Source: Desulfovibrio aminophilus DSM 12254 (GTDB lineage: Bacteria; Desulfobacterota; Desulfovibrionia; Desulfovibrionales; Desulfovibrionaceae). From it: a DNA stretch of 64,000 nt. A program made the position numbers and the translations under genes. The stretch covers positions 69,237-133,236 of the forward strand of contig NZ_KE383877.1 of assembly GCF_000422565.1 (NCBI RefSeq), in the 5' to 3' direction. Below the pieces are notes generated by a model. It made no database searches, was not told the DNA's origin, and saw only the letters and a list, made by a program, of their open reading frames with translations. Positions 27,981-36,402 of this stretch are shown piece by piece; the first letter of the stretch is position 1; every line of letters starts with the position of its first letter.

Positions 27981-28005
27981 ACAAGGAGGGAGGCGTGCCT
28001 ATTTC
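27978..28005 (+). promoter_or_regulatory. probable promoter of the hsp20 pair
   Basis: TTGACA at 27978, 16 bases, TATTTC at 28000. The perfect -35 box abuts the repeat hairpin. No CIRCE element is visible. Confidence 0.5.
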
Positions 28006-28038
28006 TCCGTCACGACAAAGCGAGAAGGAGGTAGACGC

Positions 28039-28452
28039 ATGGTGCTCGACTTCAACACCCTGTATTCCTTTCCGGACCGCTTCGACCGGCTGATGCAGGA
28101 GTTCCTCCGGCCGGTCAACGGCGAGAGCCGGCGCATGGCCTATCCGCCCCTGAACATCAGCGAGGACGACGGCAACGTCTATGTCCGCGCGGAGATTCCG
28201 GGCACGGACATCAAGGACATGGAGATCACCCTCACGGACAAGACCCTGGTCATCAAGGGCGAGCGCAAGCCGGAACAGGGCAAGTACTTCCGCCAGGAGC
28301 GCCCGGCGGGCCCGTTCCAGCGCGTGGTCCAGCTCAACGTCCAGGTGGACCGGGACGCGGTGAAGGCCGCCCTCTCGGACGGCATCCTGACCGTGACCCT
28401 GCCCAAGACCGAGGACATCAAGCCCCGCCGCGTGAGCATCGACGTGGGCTAG
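28039..28452 (+). CDS. small heat-shock protein (Hsp20/alpha-crystallin)
   Basis: 137 residues. ATP-independent holdase that binds unfolding proteins in the cytoplasm. Alpha-crystallin domain from about residue 38: PPLNISEDDGNVYVRAEIPG, the A-x-x-x-G-V/I-L motif as ALSDGILTVTLPK (about 113-125). N-terminal region typical (MVLDFNTLYSFPDRFDRLM). AAGGAGG ribosome site. First of two tandem hsp20 genes, 12 bases apart, ending at a strong terminator. Confidence 0.93.
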   Translation: MVLDFNTLYSFPDRFDRLMQEFLRPVNGESRRMAYPPLNISEDDGNVYVRAEIPGTDIKDMEITLTDKTLVIKGERKPEQGKYFRQERPAGPFQRVVQLNVQVDRDAVKAALSDGILTVTLPKTEDIKPRRVSIDVG

Positions 28453-28464
28453 GAGGTTGACGGC

Positions 28465-28824
28465 ATGAACGCGGACACCAACGAGAAGAGCCTGCCGGCG
28501 CTGCGCCCGGCCACGGACATCCTGGAGCGCGCGGACGGCTACTGGGTCTACATGGACATGCCCGGCGTGAACCGGGAGGATCTGGTCCTGGACCTGCGCG
28601 AGAACGAACTGGCCGTGTCCGGCAAGACGCGCGGCCTGCCCTCGGAGAAGGAACGCTTCCTGGAGGTCCAGTTCGGCTCCGGCGAGTTCCGCCAGACCAT
28701 CGCCCTCCCGGACATCGTGGACCGGGGCGGGATCAAGGCCACCCTGAAGAACGGCGTGCTGGAGCTCTTCATACCGAAGGTCGCCAGGGTCCAGCCCCGA
28801 CGCATCGACATCCAGGCGGGTTGA
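28465..28824 (+). CDS. small heat-shock protein (Hsp20/alpha-crystallin), second copy
   Basis: 119 residues. Shorter N-terminal arm than its neighbour, then an alpha-crystallin domain (DILERADGYWVYMDMPGVNR, and LKNGVLELFIPK as the conserved end). It differs clearly from the first copy, so the two probably form mixed oligomers or have different clients. AGGAGG ribosome site. In the same transcript as the upstream gene. Confidence 0.92.
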   Translation: MNADTNEKSLPALRPATDILERADGYWVYMDMPGVNREDLVLDLRENELAVSGKTRGLPSEKERFLEVQFGSGEFRQTIALPDIVDRGGIKATLKNGVLELFIPKVARVQPRRIDIQAG

Positions 28825-28862
28825 CCGCCTCGACAGACGTTTCGCATACCCTCCTCCAGCCT

Positions 28863-28902
28863 GGGGGCCCGGCCGCGGTGGCCGGGCCCCCCGTTTTTTT
28901 CC
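28863..28902 (+). terminator. rho-independent terminator after the hsp20 pair
   Basis: 12-bp perfect stem GGGGGCCCGGCC / GGCCGGGCCCCC, 5-base loop, then CGTTTTTTTT. Confidence 0.93.
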
Positions 28903-29001
28903 GTCCTTCCGGCGCGAAACCCCGGCCCGACGGGCTGACGCCGGGGGGCGCTTCGGCTATGATGGGACGATGCGCCCCCCCTTCGCCACGCGAGGCCGCC
29001 C

Positions 29002-32000
29002 ATGAGCGGCGAGGACCGGAACCGCACGGACCCGGCGGCCATGCCGCCCCCGCCCGCGCGGGTGGTGGCCATCGGCGCCTCGGCGGGCGGCCTGGAGGCC
29101 CTGCGCGCCTTCTTCTCCTCCCTGCCGCCCTGCCCGGACATGTGCTTCGTGGTGCTCCAGCACCTGCTGCCCGGCCGCCAGAGCCTGCTGGCCGAAATCC
29201 TCGCGCGGCACACGCCCATGCCCGTGCGCGAGGCCCGCGACGGGGCGGCCCTGATCCCCGGCGAGGTGCTCGTGCTGCCCCCGGGCATGGAGATGTCCGT
29301 GTCCGGAGGCCGGGTGGGTCTGCGCGAGCGCGATCCCTCCGCCGGGCTGACCCTGCCCGTGGACCGCTTCCTCCTGGACCTGGCCCGCGACGCCGGGCCC
29401 CGGGCCGTGGCCGTGATCCTCTCGGGCTCGGGCGGCGACGGTTCGCGCGGCGCGACCGAGGTGGCCCGGGCCGGGGGACTGGTGCTCGTGCAGAGCCCGG
29501 AGAGCGCGGCCTTCGACGGCATGCCCCGGGCGGCCCTGGCCACGGGCGCGGCGCGGTGCGCCCTGGACCCGGCGGATCTGCCCGAGGCCCTGCTGCGCGA
29601 GGTGCGCGGCTCGGCGGCGGAAGACGGCGACGGGCTGTCCATGGACCGTTTCGTCCCGGTCTTCGAGCTGCTCAACCGGCGGCACGGCGTGGACTTCGCG
29701 GCCTACAAGCCCACCACCGTCACCCGGCGCATCGAACGCCGCCAGGCCATCCGGCGCTGCCCGAGCCTGAACGACTACATCCGGCTGCTCCAGGCCGAGC
29801 GCGCCGAGCTGGATCAGCTGCACCACGACCTGCTCATCGGCGTGACCCATTTCTTCCGCGACCGGCAGGCCTTCGCCTGCATCGAGGCCCGGGTGATCCC
29901 GGAGATCCTCGAGCGGGCCGCCGGGCGCGACGCGCGGATCTGGATTCCGGGCTGCGCCACGGGCGAGGAGGTCTACTCCCTGGCCATGCTCTTCAAGGAG
30001 CGGGCCCAGGCCCGGGGCTTCACCGGACAGGTGAAGATCTTCGCCACGGACGTGCACCGGGAGGCGCTGGCCCAGGCGGCGCGGGGGCTTTTCGGCGAGG
30101 AGCCGCTGCGCCGGGTGTCCCGGGAACGCCTGGAACGCTGGTTCACGATCGAGGACCAGGGCCTGCGCGTCCACCCGGACCTGCGGCGCATGGTCGTCTT
30201 CGCCGAGCACGACCTGGTCAAGGACCCGCCCTTCACGCGCATGGACCTGGTGGCCTGCCGCAACCTGCTCATCTATCTCCAGCCCTTCGCCCAGCAGCGG
30301 GTGCTGACCCTGTTCCATTTCGCCCTGAACCCCGGCGGGGTGCTCTTCCTGGGCCCCAGCGAATCGTTGGGCGAACTGGAGGCGGAGTTCGAGCCCCTGG
30401 ACCGGCAGTGGAAGATCTTCTCCAAGCGCCGCGACGTGCGTCTGCCCACGCGCGGACTTCTGGTCCCGAGGAGCGGCCTGGAGCGGGTCGAGGCCGCCCG
30501 GCCGGACCTGGGGGCCGTGTCGGCCCTGGCCGGGGAGCGGCTCCTGGCCCGCCACGCGCCTCCGGCCCTGCTGCTGGACGAGCACGACCACGTGCTGCGG
30601 GCCTTCGGCCGGACGGACCTGCTGGGCTCGGACGGCCCCGGAACGGCGGACGAACTGCGGGACCGGCTGCCCGTGTCCCTGCGCGGCCCGGCGGCCGAAC
30701 TGCTGGCCCAGGTGGGCGACGGCCGGGCCGAGATCCGCCGCGACGGCCTGTTCCTGCCCGGCGATCCGCCCCGGCCCTGCGTCCTCACGGCCTCGACCGT
30801 GCCGGGAGCCGCGCCCGGGCGGGCCTGCCGCCTGCTGGTGGTGGACATCCAGGACGGACAGCCCGCGTCGGAGAACGCTCCGGACGCCGCGCGGGACGCC
30901 CTGGCGCGCGAACTGGCCCGGCTTCGTGACGAACTGCGCGCCGCCAAGGAACGCCTGGTGGCCGCCGAGGAGACCCGTCGGACCACGGCCGAGGAGCTGC
31001 GCAGCGCCAACGAGGAACTGCGGGCCATCAACGCCGACCACGAGCGCCGCATCGCGGAACTCTCCCAGGATTCCCTGGACCTGGACAACCTCCTGCGCGC
31101 CACCCCCGGCGCGGTGCTGTTCGTGGACCGGAATCTGCGCGTCCGGCGCATGACTCCGGCGACCGCGCGCCTGCTGGGCCTGTCGCCGCTGGACGCGGGC
31201 GCGCCCCTGAACGGCGTGGCCCTCCGGCTGCCGGGAACGGACCTGGCCGCCCTGGTGGCCGTCTGCCTGGAAGAAGACCGGACCCTGGAGCGCGACGTGC
31301 TGCTGGACGGCGTGGAGCGCCTCCTGCGGGTGCAGCCCTTGCGCGACGCCCGGGGGAGCGCGGCCGGCGCGCTGCTGGCCCTGCCGGACGTGGGCCGGGC
31401 CCGCCGGGCCGAGAACGCCCTGGTCCGCGCCGCCGGGGAAGCGGAGGCCCAGGGGCGGTTCCTGGACGCCGTGCTCGGAGCGGTGCATCGGGGCATGATC
31501 CTGTTCGACGCCGACGGCCGCGTCACCGTGTTCAACCCGGAGGCCGAACGCCTCCTGGGCCGGGGCCCGGACCTGGGCCCGCCCGAGGACTGGGGCCGGG
31601 CCTACGGCCTGTGCGACGTCTCCCGGGCCGCGCCCCTGGCCCCGGACGAAAGCCCGGCCGTGCGCGTGCTGCGCGGCGAAAGCCTGGAGGACGCGCCCTT
31701 CATCGTGGACCGGCCGGACCTGCCGGGCCCGTCGAGCGTGCTCCTGAGCGCCAGGCCCGTGCTGCGGCGCGACGGCCACATCCTGGGCGGACTGGTGCTC
31801 CTGAGCCGGGGAGCCGGCGCGATTTCCCGGCCCACGCCCCGGCCCCGCGCCGGGCTGCGGGTGCTCGTGGTCGAGGACAACCCGGTGAACCTCCAGGTGG
31901 TCGGCTCGTTCCTGACCCGCCTGGGGCACACGGCCCTGCGCGCGGCGCACGGCGGCGAGGCCCTGGAGCTGCTGGCCCGCGAACCCGTGGACGCGGTGCT

Positions 32001-32625
32001 CATGGACCTGGAGATGCCGGTCATGGACGGGCTGGACGCCACCCGGGCGATCCGCCGGGGCGACGCCGGGGAGGCCGTGCGCGGCGTCCCCATCCTGGCG
32101 CTCACGGCCCACGTGACGCTGGAGCACCGCAAGGCCTGCCGGGCCGTGGGCATGGACGGCTTCCTGGCCAAGCCCCTGGACATCACGGACCTGGAGCGGG
32201 CCCTGGACAACGCCGTGGGCCGCGCGCCCGCGCCGGAAGACCCGGAGGCGGCCGCCCCCTCCCCCGGAGCCGAAGGGCCCCCCGCCCCGGACCTGGACCT
32301 GGACGAACTGCTGGAACGCTGCGCCGGGGACCGCGAACTGGCCCGGGGCGTGCTGCGCTCCTTCCTCGACGACCTCGGTCCCAAGCGCGAGGCCCTCACC
32401 CACGCGCTGGAGCGGGGCGACGCGGTCGGGGCCATGCACTTGGCCCACGCCCTCAAGGGCGCGGCGGCAACGGCCGGACTGCCCCGGGTCCGGCAACTGG
32501 CCGGGCCCGTCGAGGACATGGCCCGCGCCGGAGACCTGGCCGGAGCCCGGCAAGCCTTCCAGGACATGCTCCCGGAGCTGGAGCGCGCGGCGGGCGCGGC
32601 GGAACGCATCCTGGCCGTCCCCTGA
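29002..32625 (+). CDS. CheB-CheR-PAS-REC-HPt hybrid signalling protein
   Basis: 1207 residues. CheB methylesterase domain (about 20-200) with GASAGGLEAL (Ser), LQHLLPG (His) and SGSGGDGSRG (Asp), so the triad is intact. CheR methyltransferase domain (about 220-470) with TTVTRRIERR, VTHFFRD, IPGCATGEEVYSLAM and CRNLLIYL. A coiled coil (about 635-700), PAS regions (about 690-810 and 820-940), a receiver with VLMDLEMPVMDG and FLAKPLD (about 950-1070) and a C-terminal HPt domain with HALKGAAATAG (His about 1149). No histidine kinase core is present, unlike many CheB-CheR-PAS kinases. It must be phosphorylated by a separate kinase. Confidence 0.92.
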   Translation: MSGEDRNRTDPAAMPPPPARVVAIGASAGGLEALRAFFSSLPPCPDMCFVVLQHLLPGRQSLLAEILARHTPMPVREARDGAALIPGEVLVLPPGMEMSVSGGRVGLRERDPSAGLTLPVDRFLLDLARDAGPRAVAVILSGSGGDGSRGATEVARAGGLVLVQSPESAAFDGMPRAALATGAARCALDPADLPEALLREVRGSAAEDGDGLSMDRFVPVFELLNRRHGVDFAAYKPTTVTRRIERRQAIRRCPSLNDYIRLLQAERAELDQLHHDLLIGVTHFFRDRQAFACIEARVIPEILERAAGRDARIWIPGCATGEEVYSLAMLFKERAQARGFTGQVKIFATDVHREALAQAARGLFGEEPLRRVSRERLERWFTIEDQGLRVHPDLRRMVVFAEHDLVKDPPFTRMDLVACRNLLIYLQPFAQQRVLTLFHFALNPGGVLFLGPSESLGELEAEFEPLDRQWKIFSKRRDVRLPTRGLLVPRSGLERVEAARPDLGAVSALAGERLLARHAPPALLLDEHDHVLRAFGRTDLLGSDGPGTADELRDRLPVSLRGPAAELLAQVGDGRAEIRRDGLFLPGDPPRPCVLTASTVPGAAPGRACRLLVVDIQDGQPASENAPDAARDALARELARLRDELRAAKERLVAAEETRRTTAEELRSANEELRAINADHERRIAELSQDSLDLDNLLRATPGAVLFVDRNLRVRRMTPATARLLGLSPLDAGAPLNGVALRLPGTDLAALVAVCLEEDRTLERDVLLDGVERLLRVQPLRDARGSAAGALLALPDVGRARRAENALVRAAGEAEAQGRFLDAVLGAVHRGMILFDADGRVTVFNPEAERLLGRGPDLGPPEDWGRAYGLCDVSRAAPLAPDESPAVRVLRGESLEDAPFIVDRPDLPGPSSVLLSARPVLRRDGHILGGLVLLSRGAGAISRPTPRPRAGLRVLVVEDNPVNLQVVGSFLTRLGHTALRAAHGGEALELLAREPVDAVLMDLEMPVMDGLDATRAIRRGDAGEAVRGVPILALTAHVTLEHRKACRAVGMDGFLAKPLDITDLERALDNAVGRAPAPEDPEAAAPSPGAEGPPAPDLDLDELLERCAGDRELARGVLRSFLDDLGPKREALTHALERGDAVGAMHLAHALKGAAATAGLPRVRQLAGPVEDMARAGDLAGARQAFQDMLPELERAAGAAERILAVP

Positions 32626-32740
32626 TCCGCGCTTTTTCTTCGGCGTGTGACTGCCCGCATAATGCCGTCAAGTCTATATTCCTGGGTGGCGCGACCGGCT
32701 TTCGGCCAGCAACTAGCCTTACTGGCTGTAGGGCTGAGTC

Positions 32741-32768
32741 TAAAGTTTCCCCATTCGAAGGCCGATAT
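32741..32768 (+). promoter_or_regulatory. sigma-28 (FliA) type promoter of flaG
   Basis: TAAAGTTT (32741) and GCCGATAT (32761), 12 bases apart. The boxes match the flagellar class 3 consensus TAAAGTTT / GCCGATAA closely; the usual spacing is 11. Confidence 0.75.
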
Positions 32769-32809
32769 GATGGGCGACAGGACATGCAGACCCTATGGAG
32801 AGTCGCGTC

Positions 32810-33172
32810 ATGGAACCCTACGTGCAGATGAACATCCAGACCGCTCCGGCTCAGACGGCCCAGGCTCCGTCGCGGGCGGTCGCCGGGGGAAGCGGGGTCC
32901 AGCGGCGGGAGGAAACGGGGTCCGGGGCCGGACAGGCCTCCCCCCTGAACGCCGAAGAGACCAGGAATCTGGCCGCGAAGGCGGAGACCGCCCTGCGTGA
33001 GCAGGGAGTGGACCTCAAGTTCGTGGTCAGCGAGGACGCCGGGCAGGTCCAGGTGGAGATCCACGACGCGGCCAGCGACAAGCTGATCCGCAAGGTTCCC
33101 CAGGACGAGCTGCTGCAGCTTCAGCAATCCCTGAAGCAGTTCGCCGGAGTCCTCTACAACCGCCCGGTCTGA
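32810..33172 (+). CDS. flaG: FlaG family flagellar protein
   Basis: 120 residues. Disordered Ala/Gln/Gly-rich N terminus (1-50), then the FlaG domain (about 50-120): LRFVVSED-type strand (here LKFVVSEDAGQVQVEIHD), SDKLIRKVPQDELLQL. FlaG proteins influence flagellar filament length. The start at 32810 is favoured by GGAGAG 8 bases upstream. The sigma-28 promoter supports a flagellar role although no other flagellar gene except a Maf homologue lies in the window. Confidence 0.87.
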   Translation: MEPYVQMNIQTAPAQTAQAPSRAVAGGSGVQRREETGSGAGQASPLNAEETRNLAAKAETALREQGVDLKFVVSEDAGQVQVEIHDAASDKLIRKVPQDELLQLQQSLKQFAGVLYNRPV

Positions 33173-33186
33173 CCCCCGCAGCGCGT

Positions 33187-33222
33187 GAAAAAAGCCCGGA
33201 ACCGCAACGGTCCCGGGCCTTC
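33187..33222 (-). terminator. terminator of the glycine-rich gene, possibly bidirectional
   Basis: On the minus strand, GGCCCGGGACCG / CGGTTCCGGGC followed by TTTTTTC. Placed between convergent flaG and the glycine-rich gene. Confidence 0.8.
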
Positions 33223-33240
33223 AGTGTTTGTCTCGTCCGC

Positions 33241-34800
33241 TCAGGCCGCGGCCGACATGACCCGCCCAGCTCCCGCCTCCGGCATCACCGACAACGGGTC
33301 CACCCAGATGGCCCCGCCCGGGGAGCCCTGGGCGATGACCGTCACCGAGTTGTCCACCACGTTCCAGTTCAGGCTGTCCGCGCTCACGTCGCGCGAGGAG
33401 TCGAAGGTGTTCGAGACCTCGCGGTTCTCCACCCGGGTGATCTCCACGTTCTGGGTCTGGCTGGCCGTGGAGGTCGTCTCGGTGCGGATCTCGTGCACCG
33501 AGGCGTCGGTCTGGCGCACGGTGCTGGACTGGTCCACGCTGATCTGGGTGCTGAAGTCGTAGGTCAGCTCACCCGCGCCCTTGCTCTGCAGGGAGGAAAG
33601 ATGCACGTCCTCGGGCCAGCGCACCAGCTCCGTGATCGAGGTCTTGATGGCGTCCGCCGGGTCCACCAGAAAACGCATCTCCGGCGGGTACGGGTTCCAG
33701 AGCACGTTCAGCCGCAACGGCTCGTAGGCCGGGGTCTGACGCACCTGGACCGTGCCCTCGTTCGGGGCCCGGGAGACGAAGGCCACGGGCGCGTCGTCGA
33801 AATGGCTGGCGGGCATGGCCGCCACCTTGGAGGCCGCCGAGGGCATCACCGGGCCGGTGGCCGTGGTGTAATGCCCCGGGCCGCCGGGGATGGCGTTGCC
33901 GCCCGTGCCGTCGGAGATGATGCGCACGACCCCGCCGCCGCCCTCGGAAACCATGTGTTGGGCTCCGCCGCCGGTCTCGCTGATGACCCGCTGGGGCCCG
34001 GCCGAACCGCCGCCGCCCGAGGGCGTGAGGTAGAGCGTTCCGCCTCCGCCGCCGGCTCCCGAGCCGCCGCCGCCCGAGGGCGTGAGGTAGAGCGTCCCGC
34101 CGCCTCCGCCGGAAATCGAACCTCCGCCGGTCGAGCCGGAAGCTCCGCCGCCGCTCACGACGCCGCCGCCTCCGCCGGAAATCAGACCGCCGCCCGCGCC
34201 GTCGGAAATCACGCGCATGGCCCCGCCCGTGTTCCCCACAGGCGCGGAACCGCCCTCCACCAGCATGTGCTGGGCTCCGCCCACGTTGGCGCCGACCGCC
34301 GAACCACCGCCACCGCCGATGAATCCGCCCCCGCCGCCGACGAACACGCCGCCGCCGGAACCGGCCATGGCCCCGGAGATGGACAGGGCCGAGGCGTAGG
34401 GGATGCGCGGGGCCGAGGTGTCGGGGTGGGTCTCGCCGCTGGGCAAGATCGGGATGCGCGAACCGTCCGTGGGGTTGCCGATGCCGCCACCGCCGCCGCC
34501 TGAAAGCGCGCCGCCACCGCCCGCGCCGTAGGGGATGCGCGGGGCCGAGGTGTCGATGGGCACGTTGCCGCCGGGTACGAAGTGGGATTCGCCGACCCCG
34601 TAAGGGATCATGGCCTTGGTGGTGTCGATGGGCACGTGCCCGCCGGGAACGAAATGGGATTCGCCGGGAAAGATGGGCGCGCTCGCCGGGGGCGAGACGT
34701 AGGCCTGCCCCGGGGGCGCGGCCGTGACCTGGCCCGGAGGGGCCGCCATGGTCTGGCCCGGAGGCCCGGCCACGATGTTGTCCGTGAGTCCCACGTACAT
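33241..34800 (-). CDS. glycine-rich repetitive protein of unknown function
   Basis: 519 residues, no signal peptide or membrane helix. Residues 1-40 carry three APPGQ repeats; 45-95 two ESHFVPGG.VPIDT repeats each followed by IPYG; 95-330 are glycine-rich with repeated phrases (GGGGTLYLTPSGGGGS twice, AQHMV/LxEGG, RVISDG/ET). The final third (about 345-519) is an ordinary-looking beta-type domain including LNVLWNPYPPEMRFLVDP and a Thr/Ser/Val-rich segment. Low-complexity glycine repeats can inflate by slippage. I recognise no family. Strand choice rests on the repeat logic and the terminator at 33187; the opposite frame gives a His/Arg-rich shadow. Confidence 0.7.
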   Translation of the reverse strand: MYVGLTDNIVAGPPGQTMAAPPGQVTAAPPGQAYVSPPASAPIFPGESHFVPGGHVPIDTTKAMIPYGVGESHFVPGGNVPIDTSAPRIPYGAGGGGALSGGGGGGIGNPTDGSRIPILPSGETHPDTSAPRIPYASALSISGAMAGSGGGVFVGGGGGFIGGGGGSAVGANVGGAQHMLVEGGSAPVGNTGGAMRVISDGAGGGLISGGGGGVVSGGGASGSTGGGSISGGGGGTLYLTPSGGGGSGAGGGGGTLYLTPSGGGGSAGPQRVISETGGGAQHMVSEGGGGVVRIISDGTGGNAIPGGPGHYTTATGPVMPSAASKVAAMPASHFDDAPVAFVSRAPNEGTVQVRQTPAYEPLRLNVLWNPYPPEMRFLVDPADAIKTSITELVRWPEDVHLSSLQSKGAGELTYDFSTQISVDQSSTVRQTDASVHEIRTETTSTASQTQNVEITRVENREVSNTFDSSRDVSADSLNWNVVDNSVTVIAQGSPGGAIWVDPLSVMPEAGAGRVMSAAA

Positions 34801-34861
34801 GGCGTCGTCCCGTCGCGCCTGGGCGCGATCATCCCCAAACTACCGCCCCCGCCCTCCCCCC

Positions 34862-34985
34862 GTCAAGGGGCCTTCGGCCCGTTCCCAAAAGGCGGAGAGC
34901 CGCCCCCTTCGGGGGGTTCACGGAAAGGCGGGAAGGCGGGAGCCTCCCTGGCTTTCTATAACCCGGCGAAGCCGGACGGACGAAG
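34862..34985. repeat. dispersed palindromic repeat cluster
   Basis: GGGCCTTCGGCCC, CCCCCTTCGGGGG and CCGGCGAAGCCGG with AAAGGCGG / CTTTCTATAAC boxes, between two minus-strand genes; it encodes the last residues of the gene ending at 34956. Confidence 0.8.
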
Positions 34986-35210
34986 GCGGAGGGCCATGCG
35001 GAAGCAGAGTTCGGCCTCCTCGGGCCGTCCGGCCCGGGCGTAGATACGGCCCATGTGTTTCTTGGAGTGGGCCTCCAGCAGGGGGCGGTCGATCTCGCGG
35101 GCGAGGCGCAGGGCCATGGCCAGGCTGAGCATGGCCTGGTCCAGGCGGCCCTCGCGTTCGGCGCGGCAGGCCTCGGAGTTGTAGCGGACGATGGCCTGGA
35201 CTTCGGGCAT
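34956..35210 (-). CDS. small TPR-like protein
   Basis: 84 residues with about one and a half tetratricopeptide-like repeats: DQAMLSLAMALRLAREI and HMGRIYARAGRPEEAELCFRMALRLRP. GAGGAGGAG ribosome site. The C-terminal PSGFAGL and the stop come from the CCGGCTTCGCCGG repeat. Third gene of a likely operon with the flavodoxin and another TPR gene, 22 bases from the latter. Confidence 0.72.
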   Translation of the reverse strand: MPEVQAIVRYNSEACRAEREGRLDQAMLSLAMALRLAREIDRPLLEAHSKKHMGRIYARAGRPEEAELCFRMALRLRPSGFAGL

Positions 35211-35232
35211 GGCTTCTCCTCCTCGGGAACGG

Positions 35233-35616
35233 CTAGACGGCGGCGGCCAGGATGGGCCCCATCTGTCGGTCCAGTTGGCGGTTGAGGGTCGTGCGCAGGT
35301 TCATGCGCACGATCTGATGGACGCGGTTGCCGTCGCCGATGCGCGCGCGGATGAGCTCCAGGGCGCGGCCGAGTTCGGCCTCGGCCTCGTCCAGGCGGCC
35401 GGAACAGGTCAGGATCACGCCCAGGTTGTTGCGGATCTTGGCCTCCAGCACGGGCATCCCGCCCAGCTCGGCCACCAGGACCAGGGCCTGACGCTGCATC
35501 CGCTCGGCCAGGACGGACTCGTCGTTGTCGAACAGGCGCATCCCGCCCCGGCAGAGGGAACCCACCAGGCGCAGGGTGCGGCAGCGGCCCGGACAGGGCG
35601 TGCGCGGCTCAGACAT
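35233..35616 (-). CDS. TPR-like protein downstream of flavodoxin
   Basis: 127 residues. Helical repeats in VLEAKIRNNLGVILTCSGRLDEAEAELGRALELIRA fit a tetratricopeptide pair; the N terminus has three Cys (CPGRC...C) that could be structural or metal-binding. The start overlaps the flavodoxin stop by 8 bases, indicating translational coupling. Function unknown; the context points to an accessory role in the Fur-controlled flavodoxin operon. Confidence 0.75.
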   Translation of the reverse strand: MSEPRTPCPGRCRTLRLVGSLCRGGMRLFDNDESVLAERMQRQALVLVAELGGMPVLEAKIRNNLGVILTCSGRLDEAEAELGRALELIRARIGDGNRVHQIVRMNLRTTLNRQLDRQMGPILAAAV

Positions 35617-36049
35617 GGACGGCCACCGTCTCGGCCCAGGCCGCGATCTCGCCGCGCTCGGGGTCGCCGTCGATCTTGAGCCCGTCGACCACCAGCACCG
35701 CGCCCAGGTCCCGGGCCCGCTCCTCGAGGGCGTCCACCGCGCCGCAGAAATGGGGGTAGCCGGAGTCGCCGCAGCCGAACACCGCGGTCTTCACCCCGTC
35801 CAGCCCGGCTTGGTCGAGGCCTTCATAGAGATGCACGAAGTCGTCCTGGAGTTCGATGTCCTCGTCGCCCCAGGTGGACGAGCCCAGGAGGACCAGATCC
35901 CAGCCCCGGGCCAGGCCCTCGGCCTCCACGTCGGCGGCGTTCTTCAGGGCCACGTCCGCGCCGTGTTTGCGCAGCACGTCCGCGACGTACCCGGCGGCGG
36001 TCTCGGTGTTGCCGGTGGTGGAACCGTAGACGATCAGAACCTTGCTCAT
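35609..36049 (-). CDS. flavodoxin
   Basis: 146 residues, the classic short-chain length in Desulfovibrio. FMN-binding electron carrier of the cytoplasm that replaces ferredoxin when iron is short. The phosphate-binding loop VYGSTTGNTE is at residues 8-17, and the FMN-stacking loops GSSTWGDEDIELQDDF (about 57-72) and FGCGDSGYPHFCGA (about 91-104) are present. AAGGAG ribosome site before the ATG at 36049. A Fur-box-like palindrome lies 76 bases upstream. It heads a three-gene operon. Confidence 0.95.
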   Translation of the reverse strand: MSKVLIVYGSTTGNTETAAGYVADVLRKHGADVALKNAADVEAEGLARGWDLVLLGSSTWGDEDIELQDDFVHLYEGLDQAGLDGVKTAVFGCGDSGYPHFCGAVDALEERARDLGAVLVVDGLKIDGDPERGEIAAWAETVAVHV

Positions 36050-36124
36050 GCGTTGCTCCTTCATTGATTTTTGGATTCCCAGGAGGGGCGGCCCGTTCCG
36101 GCCGCGTCCCGTGCACGGTTTGAT

Positions 36125-36139
36125 TGATATTGAAAATCA
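36125..36139 (-). promoter_or_regulatory. probable Fur box of the flavodoxin operon
   Basis: TGATATTGAAAATCA is a 7-1-7 inverted repeat with one mismatch, close to the Fur consensus, in a local AT-rich patch. Iron-dependent repression of flavodoxin is established in many bacteria. Confidence 0.7.
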
Positions 36140-36239
36140 ATCTCAAAAACAAGGGAAAAATGAACGTTCCGGCAAGAAAGGCGGCAACAATGCGAAATTC
36201 ATGTGAATCAACAACATCGGCTTGGGCCTCCGCCCCGTC

Positions 36240-36375
36240 CCGAAAAAGCTGAAAGGCGAGAGTCTCTTTGGTTTTCCGTAGACCGCCGAAGGCGGCCCCT
36301 TCGGGGGTTCACGGAAAGGCGGGGAGGCGCGAGCATCTTCGCCTCTCCGTAACCGGGCGAAGCCCGCTTTACAGG
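36240..36375. repeat. dispersed palindromic repeat cluster
   Basis: GCCGAAGGCGG, CCCCTTCGGGGG and a GGGCGAAGCCC hairpin with AAAGGCGG and CTCTCCGTAAC boxes, upstream of queH. No coding potential recognised. Confidence 0.75.
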
Positions 36376-36402
36376 GGGGCGAGATTCTGGAACAGGAAAC
36401 GG

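Noticed and set aside
28006-28038. CIRCE element before the hsp20 genes
   Set aside because: No TTAGCACTC-N9-GAGTGCTAA-like palindrome is present.
28957-32553. 1198-codon minus-strand frame opposite the CheB-CheR hybrid
   Set aside because: Antisense shadow with His/Gln/Ala/Val bias; the plus strand carries all catalytic motifs.
33493-34503. Plus-strand frame opposite the glycine-rich gene
   Set aside because: His/Arg/Ala-rich reading of the complement of the glycine repeats; the minus strand has structured repeats, a C-terminal domain and a terminator.
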